DNA of 64,000 nucleotides from positions 1,631,001-1,695,000 of the forward strand of contig NZ_JACCFP010000001.1 of assembly GCF_013410655.1 (NCBI RefSeq), read 5' to 3'. The DNA comes from Nocardioides thalensis (lineage in GTDB: Bacteria; Actinomycetota; Actinomycetes; Propionibacteriales; Nocardioidaceae). A program made the position numbers and the translations under genes. Of the stretch, positions 7,477 through 16,364 are shown one piece after another; the stretch's first letter is position 1; every line of letters begins with the position of its first letter. A model generated the notes under the pieces. It was not told the origin of the DNA and ran no database searches. It saw nothing but the letters and a program-made list of their open reading frames with translations.

Positions 7477-10400
7477 GTGCTGCTGGTCGGGGTCCTCGGA
7501 CCCGCCTCCGTGATCCCGGCCGAGGGAGAGCCGGTCGAGATCGCCGCGCGCAGGCAGGCGGAGGTGCTCGCGGTCCTCGCGGCGCACCGCGGCCGGCAGG
7601 TCAGCGCCGAGACGATCGCCGACCTGGTCTGGCGCGGAGCACCCCCGTCCTCAGCTGCCGTCACGCTCCAGGGCTACGTCTCGCGACTGCGGCAGGTGCT
7701 CGAGCCCGACCGGGCCCTGCGGGGCGCCGGCACCGCCCTGGTCACCACCGGAGACGGCTACCGGCTGGGCCTCGAGACCGACGTCGACCGGTTCGAGGCC
7801 GCGGTCGCCGAGGCGCGGGAGATCGCCCGCGAGCGGCCGCTCGCGGCCGCCGAGCTGCTGGCCCGGGCGCTGGATCTGTGGCGCGGGCCGGCGTACGCCG
7901 ACGTGCGCGACCTCGCCGACCTCGCCCCGGAGGTGGAGCGCGTCGACGAGATGCACGCCGTCGCCCAGGAGCTGCGCGGGCAGGCGCTGCTCGACGCCGG
8001 CAAGGACGCCGAGGTGGTGCCGGAGCTGCGGCGGATGGTCGTCGAGCACCCGCTGCGGGAGCGCACTCACGCGCTGCTCGCGATCGCCCTGTTCCGCAGC
8101 GGCCGCCAGGCGGACGCACTCGCCGTCCTCCGCGAGCTGCGCGAGCGGCTCGTCGACGAGCTCGGCGTCGACCCCGGCCCGGACATCGCCGAGCTCGAGC
8201 AGCGGCTGCTGAAGCAGGACCCGGGCCTGATGCCGCGCCGGCCGGTGGGTGCCGCCACGACCTCGGCGGCCGACGGGTTCGCCGGCCGTGAGGCCGAGCT
8301 CGCCGCGCTCGACGCTGCCTTCCGGCGCGCCGCGGACGGGCAGCTGGCCACCGCGGTGGTGCGCGGAGAGCCCGGGATCGGCAAGACCACACTGGTGCAG
8401 CGGTTCACGACCGGCGCCCCGCGAGCCGCCGGTGCCGACGTGCGGTGGGGACGCTGCCCGGCGGCGGCCGGCGCCCCGGCGTACTGGCCCTGGGTACAGG
8501 TCCTCGGCGGCCTGCCCGACGTCGACGGCGACCGGGAGTCGGCGCGGTTCGCGCTGGGGCTCGACCTGGCGCGGCGGCTGGAGGAGCTGGCAGGCGAGCG
8601 CGGCGGAGTGGTCGTGCTCGACGACGCGCAGTGGGCCGACGCCGACTCGCTGGTCGTGCTCGAGGTGGCGTTGGAGGCGCTCGCGTCCGCACGTCTGCTG
8701 CTCGTGCTCACCGCCCGGGACGAGGAGCCGCGGGCGCCCGAGGAGCTCGACCGGGTGCTGGGGGCGCTTGCACGGCGGCCGGGCCATCTCGACCTCCGGC
8801 TCGCCGGGCTGACCGCCGACGAGGCGGCAGGCCTCCTCGTCGGTACGGCGCCGGAGCAGGCGCAGCGGCTGGTCGAGCGTGCCGGCGGCAACCCGTTCTT
8901 CCTGCGATCGCTTGCGGCGCTCGACGCCGGCGCGGGCGTGCCCGACAGCGTCCGCGACACCGTGCGGCGGCGCATCGGCGCGCTCCCGGCCGGCGGGGCG
9001 GAGCTGATGGACGTGCTCGCGCTCGCCAGCCGCGACGTACCGCTCGCCGTGGTCGCCTCGGCCGTCGGCCTGTCCCTGGACGGGCTCGAGGAGCCGCTGG
9101 CCGCCGCGCTGCGGGCTGGGCTGCTGGAGGAGCCGGGACCCGGACGGCTCCGGGTGGCGCACGACATCGTCCGCGAGTCCGTCGAGTCGGCGCTGACGCC
9201 GGTCGCGCGCCGCGACCTGCACCGCCGGCTCGCCGACGCGTTCGCCAGCCTGGGTCTCGACGCGGGGGCGGTGGTGGCCGAGCACCGGCTCGCCGCCGCA
9301 TCGGGGGAGCGGGACGACGTCGCCGCACGCGCGGCCCTCGCCGCGGCCAGCGACGCGCTGGCGAGCGCCGCCCTCGGGGAGGCGCGGGACCTGGCTCGCC
9401 GCGGCCTCGCGGCGACGGAGGAGAGCGAGATCCGCTCAGGTCTGCTGCGGGTGGCCGGGGTCGCGGCCCGGCGCCTCGGGCACCTCGAGGAGAGCGAGCG
9501 GGACTTCCGTGCGGCCGCGGAGATCGCGCGCGCGGACGACGACTGGGTCCGGTTCGCCGAGATCGCCCTGGAGTCGGCGCCCGGCGGGGTGGGCGGCTTC
9601 TGGGCGCTCTTCGCGCTGCCGTTCCTCGGCGCCTCCCCGCTGCTCTCCGAGGCGCTGGCCCGGCTGGACGACGTCCCCGCCGCGCTGAGCGCTCGGCTGC
9701 TGGCGGCGAGCGCGACGCTGGACGCTGGCAACGGGACGCCCGGCGCGCGCGAGCTCGCGGAGCGGGCGCTGACCGAGGCCGACGGCGACCGGGACGCCCG
9801 GGCCCGTGCGCTCATCGCATGGGTGATCGCGACCTGGACGCCGGACCAGGCCGAGGCGCGGCTGGCTGCGATCGAGGAGCTGCTCACCCTCGCGGCCCAT
9901 GACGCCGCCCTCGAGGCCACCGCCCACCACCTGCACCGCAGCGTCCTGCTCGAGCTCGGCCGCACCGCCGACCACGCCCGGGCGGTCCGGGCGTTCGACG
10001 CCGTCGTCGCGCGGGAGCGCGACCCCGACCTCCAGCTGCTCGACACGTGGTGGCAGGTCGGGCGCCTGGTGTCCTGCGGCGATCGTGACCGCGCCCGGCA
10101 GCTCGCGGCCGAGGCCGAGTGGGCGTCGACGACGGTCTCGCCGCTCGCGGCAGCGGTGGACCGGGCCTCGCGGGCAACGATCGACGGCATCGCCGCGTGG
10201 CACGACGGGCGACTGATCGACGCGGTCCCGGAGGCGATGGACCTCGCCGCGGACGTCGACCCCGACTTCCTGCTCGTCGTCGCGCTCGCCCACGCCGAGG
10301 CGGGCAACCGGGAGGTGGCGATCCCCGCGATCGACCGGCTCCTGGCTGCCCCCGCGGAGGGGCACCGTCTCGTTCCCCGCACCCTGATGCTCTCCGAGGC

Positions 10401-10656
10401 CCTGGTGGCCCTCGGTGACGGCGAGCGGCTCGCGGGACTGGTGCCGGTCCTGCGGTCGTGGGGCGACCGGATCGTGGTCCAGCTCCCCGGCGACATCTGC
10501 ATGGGCCCGGCAGCGCTCTACCTCGGCAGCGCCCTCGCCGTCGTCGGCGAGCGCGCCGAGGCGCGACGGCTGCTGGAGCAGGCGGTCACCCAGGCGGAGG
10601 CGGTCGGCGTCACGCCGTACGCCGAGCGGGCCCGCCGGCGTCTGGCAGCCCTCTGA
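7477..10656 (+). CDS. Large BTAD/AAA-domain transcriptional regulator (AfsR/SARP-like)
   Basis: 1059 residues. Residues 1-95 form an OmpR-type winged helix (RRQAEVLAVLAAHRGRQVSA, TLQGYVSRLRQVLEPDRA). Residues 96-245 form a bacterial transcriptional activation domain (EALDLWRG-like ARALDLWRGPAYADV). From about 265 there is an AAA/NACHT-type ATPase with Walker A GEPGIGKTT (near residue 297) and Walker B VVVLDDAQWAD (near 376). The C-terminal 450 residues are Ala/Leu/Arg-rich helical repeats, TPR-like. Such proteins activate specialised metabolism or stress genes after ATP-dependent oligomerisation. The target is unknown; candidates are the divergent cupin gene or the downstream membrane protein. 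GTG 7477 fits a leaderless start. Confidence 0.8.
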   Translation: MLLVGVLGPASVIPAEGEPVEIAARRQAEVLAVLAAHRGRQVSAETIADLVWRGAPPSSAAVTLQGYVSRLRQVLEPDRALRGAGTALVTTGDGYRLGLETDVDRFEAAVAEAREIARERPLAAAELLARALDLWRGPAYADVRDLADLAPEVERVDEMHAVAQELRGQALLDAGKDAEVVPELRRMVVEHPLRERTHALLAIALFRSGRQADALAVLRELRERLVDELGVDPGPDIAELEQRLLKQDPGLMPRRPVGAATTSAADGFAGREAELAALDAAFRRAADGQLATAVVRGEPGIGKTTLVQRFTTGAPRAAGADVRWGRCPAAAGAPAYWPWVQVLGGLPDVDGDRESARFALGLDLARRLEELAGERGGVVVLDDAQWADADSLVVLEVALEALASARLLLVLTARDEEPRAPEELDRVLGALARRPGHLDLRLAGLTADEAAGLLVGTAPEQAQRLVERAGGNPFFLRSLAALDAGAGVPDSVRDTVRRRIGALPAGGAELMDVLALASRDVPLAVVASAVGLSLDGLEEPLAAALRAGLLEEPGPGRLRVAHDIVRESVESALTPVARRDLHRRLADAFASLGLDAGAVVAEHRLAAASGERDDVAARAALAAASDALASAALGEARDLARRGLAATEESEIRSGLLRVAGVAARRLGHLEESERDFRAAAEIARADDDWVRFAEIALESAPGGVGGFWALFALPFLGASPLLSEALARLDDVPAALSARLLAASATLDAGNGTPGARELAERALTEADGDRDARARALIAWVIATWTPDQAEARLAAIEELLTLAAHDAALEATAHHLHRSVLLELGRTADHARAVRAFDAVVARERDPDLQLLDTWWQVGRLVSCGDRDRARQLAAEAEWASTTVSPLAAAVDRASRATIDGIAAWHDGRLIDAVPEAMDLAADVDPDFLLVVALAHAEAGNREVAIPAIDRLLAAPAEGHRLVPRTLMLSEALVALGDGERLAGLVPVLRSWGDRIVVQLPGDICMGPAALYLGSALAVVGERAEARRLLEQAVTQAEAVGVTPYAERARRRLAAL

Positions 10657-10743
10657 CCAGCGGAGCACCAGCAGGCCACCAGCGGCTCGGTCGAACGTGG
10701 GGACCACGGCGCAGCTGCGCACCCACGACCCCAGGAGATCGAC

Positions 10744-11406
10744 ATGGACCCCCGGACCCTCCGCCGGCTCAGCGGCATCGCGCTGCTCCTCGCCGGTCCG
10801 CTCTGCCTGCTCGGCGGCATGCTCCATCCCGTCGTCGACGGCCACGCCCACGACGCCGAGGCGCTGCTGAGCGACCACGCCGTCGGCTCGATCGCGCTCC
10901 TCGCCGGGGAGTCGTTGCTGATCCTCGGCCTGCCCGGCGTCTACGGCTGGCTCGCGCCGCGCCTCGGCGTGACCGGGCTGGTCGGCTTCGTGCTCTACGT
11001 GCTCGGCAACGCGCTCAACGCCATCCCGCACCTGGTCATCATGGGCTTCGCCGGCCACGAGCTGGCCGAGCACCACCCCGACGTGATCGCCGACGGCGAC
11101 GTGATCCTCCCGGGTGCTGCGTTCGAGGCCGAGCAGGTCGCCACGGCGCTGATGTTCCTGGTCGGGCTGGTGCTCCTCGGTATCGCGATCGTGCGCGCGA
11201 CCGGGCGGCCCCGCTGGGTCGGCGTGCTCGGCGTCGCGGGCGCCGCGCTCCCGTTCTTCCCACTGCCCGTCGCGCCCGTCGTCACCGGGGTCCAGATCGA
11301 GCTGCTGCGCGCGGCGTTCGTGGCCGTGCTCGGCGCACTCGCGCTCCGCTCGCTGCGGACGGGCCCGACCGCTCGGACGGAGGCGCCTGAGATCATGACG
11401 GCATGA
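10744..11406 (+). CDS. Multi-pass membrane protein of unknown function
   Basis: 220 residues with five or six hydrophobic segments: SGIALLLAGPLCLLGGM, GSIALLAGESLLILGLPGVY, LVGFVLYVLGNALNAI, VATALMFLVGLVLLGIAIV, VGVLGVAGAALPFF and LLRAAFVAVLGALAL. A short loop HPVVDGHAHDAEA is His-rich. ATG 10744 follows AGGAGATCGAC, giving an acceptable RBS. The last codons overlap the start of the cytidine-deaminase-like gene by four bases (ATGA). The preceding regulator gene ends 87 bp upstream, and the gap shows nothing notable. I do not recognise the family. Confidence 0.6.
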   Translation: MDPRTLRRLSGIALLLAGPLCLLGGMLHPVVDGHAHDAEALLSDHAVGSIALLAGESLLILGLPGVYGWLAPRLGVTGLVGFVLYVLGNALNAIPHLVIMGFAGHELAEHHPDVIADGDVILPGAAFEAEQVATALMFLVGLVLLGIAIVRATGRPRWVGVLGVAGAALPFFPLPVAPVVTGVQIELLRAAFVAVLGALALRSLRTGPTARTEAPEIMTA

Positions 11407-11771
11407 CTGACTCGCCGGCCGCCGGCATCTCGGCGGAGGACAAGAAGCTCGTCACGCTGGCCCGCGCCACCCGCGCCCGGATCGGCGCCGCCGAGGGCGC
11501 GGCGGCGCGGGACACCGACGGCCGCACCTACGCCGCGGCGACGGTCGACCTGCCGTCGCTGCGGCTCTCGGCCGTGCAGGCGTGCGTGGCGATGGCCGTG
11601 GCGTCGGGCTCGACGGGGGTCGACGCCGTGGTCGTGCTCGGAGAGGGTGGTGCGCTCGCCGAGGCCGACCGCGCCGTACTGGCCGACTTCCCGGGCACCT
11701 CCGGGGTGCTCGTCCACCTCGGGGACGCGCGCGGCACGCTGTCGGGATCCCTCTCCGTCGAAAACCGTTAA
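11403..11771 (+). CDS. Cytidine-deaminase-like protein lacking the zinc site
   Basis: 122 residues occupying the cdd position in the conserved ybeY-corC-cdd-era order. The overall pattern follows cytidine deaminases: TDGRTYAAATVDLPSLRLSA corresponds to the substrate-loop region, VQACVAMAVASG to the zinc helix, and ALAEADRAVLADF to the second zinc helix. The catalytic CAE/HAE is replaced by SAV, and the PCxxC motif has no cysteines. A zinc-dependent deaminase reaction is therefore not expected. The corresponding small gene next to era in mycobacteria is also an uncharacterised hypothetical, as far as I recall. It may be structural or regulatory. The start overlaps the preceding gene (ATGA). 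Confidence 0.7.
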   Translation: MTDSPAAGISAEDKKLVTLARATRARIGAAEGAAARDTDGRTYAAATVDLPSLRLSAVQACVAMAVASGSTGVDAVVVLGEGGALAEADRAVLADFPGTSGVLVHLGDARGTLSGSLSVENR

Positions 11772-11793
11772 CACCGGTGTCCCCGGCCGGGGG

Positions 11794-11799
11794 TAGGTT
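11794..11799 (+). promoter_or_regulatory. Putative -10 element (TAGGTT) for the tmsA-like gene
   Basis: TAGGTT is followed by six bases and then the ATG at 11806, the leaderless arrangement seen repeatedly here. No strong -35 is evident. Confidence 0.4.
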
Positions 11800-11805
11800 T
11801 TCCGC

Positions 11806-13191
11806 ATGTCCCCACGTGCCCGAGAGGAGCACGAGCGGGCCGTAGCGCGGCTCGCGGCGTCCTACGCCGCGATCCCGGCGGGGGAGCCGGTCCGACTCGC
11901 GAAGCAGACCACCAACTTGTTCCGCGCCCGCGCGGCCCATGCCACACCTGGCCTCGACGTCAGCGGCCTCACCGGCGTCATCGGCGTCGACGCCGAGCAG
12001 CGCACAGCCGACGTGCAGGGCATGTGCACCTACGAGGACCTCGTCGACGCCACCCTGCCCTACGGCCTGATCCCGTACGTCGTGCCGCAGCTGCGCACGA
12101 TCACCCTCGGCGGGGCGGTGACCGGGCTCGGCATCGAGGCCACCAGCTTCCGCAACGGGCTCCCGCACGAGTCCGTGGTGGAGATGGACGTGTTCACCGG
12201 TGCCGGCGAGGTGGTCACCACCCATCCCGGTGACGCCCTGTTCGACGCCTTCCCCAACTCCTACGGGAGCCTCGGCTACGCGACCCGGCTCCGGATCATG
12301 CTGGAGCCGGTGCCGTCGTACGTCGCGCTCCGGCACCTGCGGTTCGACGACGCCGGGCTGCTCGCGAAGACGATGGACGACATCACCCACACGCGCGAGC
12401 ACGACGGCCAGCGCGTCGACGGGCTCGACGGCGTGGCGTTCGCGCCGGGGGAGTACTACCTGACCCTCGCCCGCTGGACCGACGAGCTCGAGGGCGAGCC
12501 CACCGACTACACCGGGCAGCAGGTCTTCTACCGCTCCATCCGCGAGCGCGAGACCGACCTGCTGACGATCCACGACTACCTGTGGCGGTGGGACACCGAC
12601 TGGTTCTGGTGCTCCGGCGCGTTCGGCGCGCAGCACCCGGTCGTCCGCCGGCTGTGGCCGCGGCGCTACCGCCGCTCCGACGTCTACATGCGGCTGCTCG
12701 GCCTCGACCGGAAGTACGCGATCGCCGACCGGCTCGACCGCCGTGCGGGGCGGCCGCTGCGTGAGCGGGTCGTGCAGGACGTCGAGGTGCCGGTCGAGCG
12801 GCTCGCCGAGTTCCTCGACTGGTTCGACGCCGAGGTCGGCATGCGCCCGGTCTGGCTGTGCCCGCTCGTCGCGCGCGGCTCCGGCGGGGCCGAAGGCGCC
12901 GGGACCCCGTGGACGGCGTACCCGCTCGAGCCCGGGCGCACCTACGTCAACGCCGGCTTCTGGGGCACCGTCCACGTCGGCCCCGAGGCCGTGCACGCGC
13001 CCACCAACCGGGCGATCGAGGCGAAGGTCCACGAGCTCGGCGGCCACAAGTCGCTCTACTCCGAGGCCTTCTACGACCGCGAGACCTTCGACCGCCTCTA
13101 CAACGGCGACGCGCTCGCCGCGGTGAAGCGGCGCTACGACCCCGACGACCGACTGACCAACCTCTTCGACAAGGCGGTGCGCAGCAGATGA
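11806..13191 (+). CDS. tmsA: FAD-binding oxidoreductase, TmsA/BfaA-like (10-methyl fatty acid synthesis)
   Basis: 461 residues of the FAD-linked oxidoreductase (PCMH-type, DWF1/DHCR24-like) family. The FAD domain covers about residues 45-190 with VVPQLRTITLGGAVTGLGIE and PNSYGSLGYATRLRI. The C-terminal half carries a substrate cap with many Trp/Tyr. In actinobacteria this type is paired with a cyclopropane-synthase-like methyltransferase. The pair (tmsA/tmsB, also called bfaA/bfaB) methylates oleoyl phospholipids and reduces the methylene to give 10-methylstearic (tuberculostearic) acid. Here the next gene is exactly such a methyltransferase, overlapping by four bases. Nocardioides species are known to contain 10-methyl C18:0. 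The function is inferred from family plus pairing. Confidence 0.8.
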   Translation: MSPRAREEHERAVARLAASYAAIPAGEPVRLAKQTTNLFRARAAHATPGLDVSGLTGVIGVDAEQRTADVQGMCTYEDLVDATLPYGLIPYVVPQLRTITLGGAVTGLGIEATSFRNGLPHESVVEMDVFTGAGEVVTTHPGDALFDAFPNSYGSLGYATRLRIMLEPVPSYVALRHLRFDDAGLLAKTMDDITHTREHDGQRVDGLDGVAFAPGEYYLTLARWTDELEGEPTDYTGQQVFYRSIRERETDLLTIHDYLWRWDTDWFWCSGAFGAQHPVVRRLWPRRYRRSDVYMRLLGLDRKYAIADRLDRRAGRPLRERVVQDVEVPVERLAEFLDWFDAEVGMRPVWLCPLVARGSGGAEGAGTPWTAYPLEPGRTYVNAGFWGTVHVGPEAVHAPTNRAIEAKVHELGGHKSLYSEAFYDRETFDRLYNGDALAAVKRRYDPDDRLTNLFDKAVRSR

Positions 13192-14483
13192 CAACCCCCC
13201 GAGGCATCGCGCCGACGATCGCGTCCCTCTTCCGCGGCGGCGTCCCCCTCTGGATCAAGGCCTACGACGGCAGCGAGGCCGGCGCGCTCGACCAGCCCTA
13301 CGGACTGGAGATCGCCACCGAGCGCGCCCTGTCCTACCTGATGACGGCGCCGGGTGACCTCGGCCTGGCGCGGGCGTACGTCGCCGGCGACCTGGTGCTG
13401 CACGGCGCCCACCCCGGCGACCCCTACGAGGCGTTCCGGCTCCTCAAGGACCACACCGGGTTCCGCACGCCCCGGCCGGCCGAGGCGATCGCGATCGTCC
13501 GCGAGCTCGGCGTCAGCCACCTCGTGCCGCCCCCGCCGCCGCCCCAGGAGCACATGCCCGCCTGGCGGCACCGGATGGAGGGCCTGCGCGCCATGGCGAA
13601 GTGGGGGCGCCACTCGCAGGAGCGCGACGCCGACGCGATCCACCACCACTACGACGTCTCCAACCGGTTCTACGAGATGGTCCTCGGGCCGTCGATGACC
13701 TACACCTGCGCGGTCTACCCGACCGACGACGCCACGCTCGAGGAGGCGCAGGAGCACAAGTACGACCTCGTGTGCCGCAAGCTCGACCTCCAGCCCGGCC
13801 AGCGGCTGCTCGACCTCGGCTGCGGCTGGGGCGGGATGGTCCGCCACGCCGCCAAGCACTACGGCGTCAAGGCGCTCGGCGTCACCCTCTCGCGCGAGCA
13901 GGCCACCTGGGCGCAGCAGCGGATCAAGGAGGAGCGGCTCGACGACGTCGCGGAGGTGCGCTTCTCCGACTACCGCGACATCCCGGAGACGGGGTTCGAC
14001 GCGGTCAGCTCGATCGGGCTGACCGAGCACATCGGGGTGGCCAACTACCCGGCCTACTTCGGTTTCGTGCGTGACCGGCTCAAGCCGTACGGGCGGCTGC
14101 TCAACCACTGCATCACCCGGCACGACAACGCCGACCGGTCGACCGGCGCGTTCATCGACCGCTACGTCTTCCCCGACGGCGAGCTGATCGGCTCCGGCAC
14201 GATCGTGCGCGCGATCGAGGACGCGGGCCTCGAGGTGCAGCACCACGAGAACTTCCGCACCCACTACGCGCGGACCCTCGCGGGCTGGTGCCGCAACCTC
14301 GAGGACAACTGGGACGAGTGCGTCGCCGAGACCGACGAGGGCACGGCCCGGGTGTGGGGCCTCTACATGGCCGGCTCGCGGATCGCGTTCGAGCGCAACG
14401 AGATCCAGCTGCACCACGTGCTCGCGACCAAGACGGTCGACGGGGAGAGCGGCTACCCGCTGCGCCACGAGTTCGGGGTGTAG
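13188..14483 (+). CDS. tmsB: SAM-dependent methyltransferase, TmsB/cyclopropane-fatty-acid-synthase family
   Basis: 431 residues. The N-terminal helical lipid-binding region (GLARAYVAGDLVLHG) is followed by a class I methyltransferase core. That core has HHHYDVSNRFYEMVLG, SAM-binding LLDLGCGWGGM (about residue 208), ARP-type GVTLSREQATWAQQR and SSIGLTEHIG. These are hallmarks of CFA synthases and mycolic-acid methyltransferases. Coupled to the upstream FAD reductase by an ATGA overlap, it should add the methylene from SAM at C10 of oleoyl chains. The reductase would then saturate the product. ATG 13188 is chosen because it sits at the overlap and begins the conserved region. It could instead be a true cyclopropane synthase; the pairing argues for 10-methyl products. 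Confidence 0.82.
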   Translation: MTTPRGIAPTIASLFRGGVPLWIKAYDGSEAGALDQPYGLEIATERALSYLMTAPGDLGLARAYVAGDLVLHGAHPGDPYEAFRLLKDHTGFRTPRPAEAIAIVRELGVSHLVPPPPPPQEHMPAWRHRMEGLRAMAKWGRHSQERDADAIHHHYDVSNRFYEMVLGPSMTYTCAVYPTDDATLEEAQEHKYDLVCRKLDLQPGQRLLDLGCGWGGMVRHAAKHYGVKALGVTLSREQATWAQQRIKEERLDDVAEVRFSDYRDIPETGFDAVSSIGLTEHIGVANYPAYFGFVRDRLKPYGRLLNHCITRHDNADRSTGAFIDRYVFPDGELIGSGTIVRAIEDAGLEVQHHENFRTHYARTLAGWCRNLEDNWDECVAETDEGTARVWGLYMAGSRIAFERNEIQLHHVLATKTVDGESGYPLRHEFGV

Positions 14484-14495
14484 CGCGCCGCTCGA

Positions 14496-14501
14496 TAGCC
14501 T
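14496..14501 (+). promoter_or_regulatory. Putative -10 element (TAGCCT)
   Basis: TAGCCT-N6-GTG arrangement before the flavoprotein gene at 14508. It suggests a separate leaderless promoter within the tms-era run. Confidence 0.35.
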
Positions 14502-14507
14502 TGACCG

Positions 14508-15317
14508 GTGAGCACCCGGGCCGAGGAGTACGTCGCCGACGTCCTGCGTCGTGAGCAGCTGACGCCGCACCTGGTGCGGCTGACCCTGGGGGGCGACGGG
14601 CTGGCCGGCTTCACGTCGACCGGGATCCCCGACGAGTGGATCGGCCTGGTCGTGCCCGGCCAGTTCCAGAGCCGCTACTACACGGTGCGCTCCTGGGACG
14701 GCTCCGAGCTGGTGCTCGACGTGGTCGTCCACGACGTCGGTCTGGTGACCGAGTGGGCGAGCGGCGACTGCGTCGGCGACCGGGTCACGATCACCGCGCC
14801 CAAGGGATCGTTCGCGATGCCCGATGACGCGCAGTGGCTGCTGCTCGTCGGCGACCTGACGGCGCTGCCCGCGATGGCCCGGATCGCACACGAGCGCGCG
14901 GGCGCCGTACCGACCCGGATCGTGGCCGAGGTGCCTGACGACCCCGAGCAGCTCTCCGGCTACCTGCCCGCCGACCTGGATGTGACGTGGCACGAGCCCC
15001 CGGTGGTCGAGGAGGCCCCCCGGGGCCGTCACGAGACCAGCCGATTGGCCGAGCTCGTCGAGTCGACGGAGTGGCCCGAGGGAGCCGGGTACTTCTGGAT
15101 GGCCGGCGAGTCCGCGCAGATGCGGGCGATCCGCAAGCACCTGATGCGCGTGGTGAAGCTGCCGAGCAGCCACTACGACGTGATGGGCTACTGGCGCGCC
15201 GTCGAGGCCCGCCAGCCGCGGCGGGTCGATCCCGGGCCGATCTGGCGGGCCGGCAAGGCAGCGGGCAAGACCGACGAGCAGATCTGGGCGGACTACGACG
15301 AGGCGGCGCAGCAGTGA
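14508..15317 (+). CDS. Siderophore-interacting protein family FAD/NAD(P)H reductase
   Basis: 269 residues of the SIP branch of ferredoxin-NADP reductase-like flavoproteins. The FAD-binding motif SRYYTVRSW is near residue 60, with GSFAMPDDAQWLLLVGDLTALPA (split FAD/NAD region) at about 105-125. The C-terminal signature GAGYFWMAGE is followed by YDVMGYWR. The family usually reduces ferric siderophores in the cytoplasm. The position directly after the tms-like pair and overlapping era by four bases (GTGA) allows the guess that it could supply electrons to the FAD-dependent step of 10-methyl lipid formation. There is no direct evidence for that. GTG 14508 fits a leaderless start. Confidence 0.8.
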   Translation: MSTRAEEYVADVLRREQLTPHLVRLTLGGDGLAGFTSTGIPDEWIGLVVPGQFQSRYYTVRSWDGSELVLDVVVHDVGLVTEWASGDCVGDRVTITAPKGSFAMPDDAQWLLLVGDLTALPAMARIAHERAGAVPTRIVAEVPDDPEQLSGYLPADLDVTWHEPPVVEEAPRGRHETSRLAELVESTEWPEGAGYFWMAGESAQMRAIRKHLMRVVKLPSSHYDVMGYWRAVEARQPRRVDPGPIWRAGKAAGKTDEQIWADYDEAAQQ

Positions 15318-16351
15318 GCAGGGACTTCGACCACGAGGGCGAGGACTTCGACGACGAGCTCGACGAGGACTTCGACGAGGACTTCGGCGACCTGCCCGCG
15401 CCCGCCGGCCTGGACTTCGACCCCACCAAGACACCTGAGGGCTATCGCAGCGGGTTCGCCTGCTTCGTCGGCCGCCCCAACGCCGGCAAGTCGACGCTGA
15501 CCAACGCCCTCGTCGGCCAGAAGATCGTCATCACCTCCGACAAGCCGCAGACCACCCGCACGGTCGTGCGCGGGATCGTGCATCGCCCCGACGGCCAGCT
15601 GGTGCTGGTCGACACCCCCGGGCTGCACCGGCCGCGCACGCTCTTGGGGGAGCGGCTCAACGACCTGGTGATGACGACCTGGTCCGAGGTCGACGTCGTC
15701 GCCGTCTGCTTCCCGGCCGACGAGAAGATCGGCCCCGGCGACCGGTTCATCGTCAACGAGCTGGCGAAGATCCGCCGTACGACGAAGATCGCCGTCGCGA
15801 CCAAGACCGACCTCGCCTCCCCGGAGCGGATCGCCGAGCATCTCCTCGACATCACCGCGCTCGGCCGAGAGACCGACACCGACTGGGCGGAGATCGTGCC
15901 GGTGTCGTCGGTCGCCGGCGACCAGATCGAGCTGCTCGGCGACCTGCTGATCGCGCAGATGCCGGAGGGGCCGCCGCTCTACCCCGACGGCGACCTCACC
16001 GACGCCCCCGAGGAGATCCTGGTCGCGGAGCTCATCCGCGAGGCCGCCCTCGACGGGGTGCGCGACGAGCTGCCCCACTCGATCGCCGTCGTCGTCGAGG
16101 AGATGGGCCTGCGGGAGGGGCGCCCCGACGACAAGCCCCTGCTCGACATCCACGCCAACCTCTACGTCGAGCGCGACTCCCAGAAGGGCATCGTCATCGG
16201 CCACCGCGGCTCCCGCCTGCGCGAGGTCGGCACCACGGCGCGCAAGCAGATCTCCTCGCTGCTCGGCACGCCCGTCTACCTCGACCTGCACGTCAAGGTC
16301 GCCAAGGACTGGCAGCGCGATCCCCGCCAGCTCCGCAAGCTCGGTTTCTGA
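15314..16351 (+). CDS. era: GTPase Era
   Basis: 345 residues. The GTPase domain has G1 GRPNAGKST (about residue 53), G3 DTPGLH, G4 TKTD and G5 VSSVAG. A C-terminal KH domain (IHANLYVERDSQKGIVIGHRG) binds the 3' end of 16S rRNA. Era acts in 30S assembly at the membrane. The first 35 residues form an unusual acidic Asp/Glu/Phe-rich extension (repeated DEDFDEDFGD-type segments) not found in the shorter classical Era of about 300 residues. The GTG start overlaps the SIP stop. The gene ends 13 bases before the inverted 22-bp repeat array. Confidence 0.93.
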   Translation: MSRDFDHEGEDFDDELDEDFDEDFGDLPAPAGLDFDPTKTPEGYRSGFACFVGRPNAGKSTLTNALVGQKIVITSDKPQTTRTVVRGIVHRPDGQLVLVDTPGLHRPRTLLGERLNDLVMTTWSEVDVVAVCFPADEKIGPGDRFIVNELAKIRRTTKIAVATKTDLASPERIAEHLLDITALGRETDTDWAEIVPVSSVAGDQIELLGDLLIAQMPEGPPLYPDGDLTDAPEEILVAELIREAALDGVRDELPHSIAVVVEEMGLREGRPDDKPLLDIHANLYVERDSQKGIVIGHRGSRLREVGTTARKQISSLLGTPVYLDLHVKVAKDWQRDPRQLRKLGF

Positions 16352-16364
16352 CGGTCTTTCCGGC

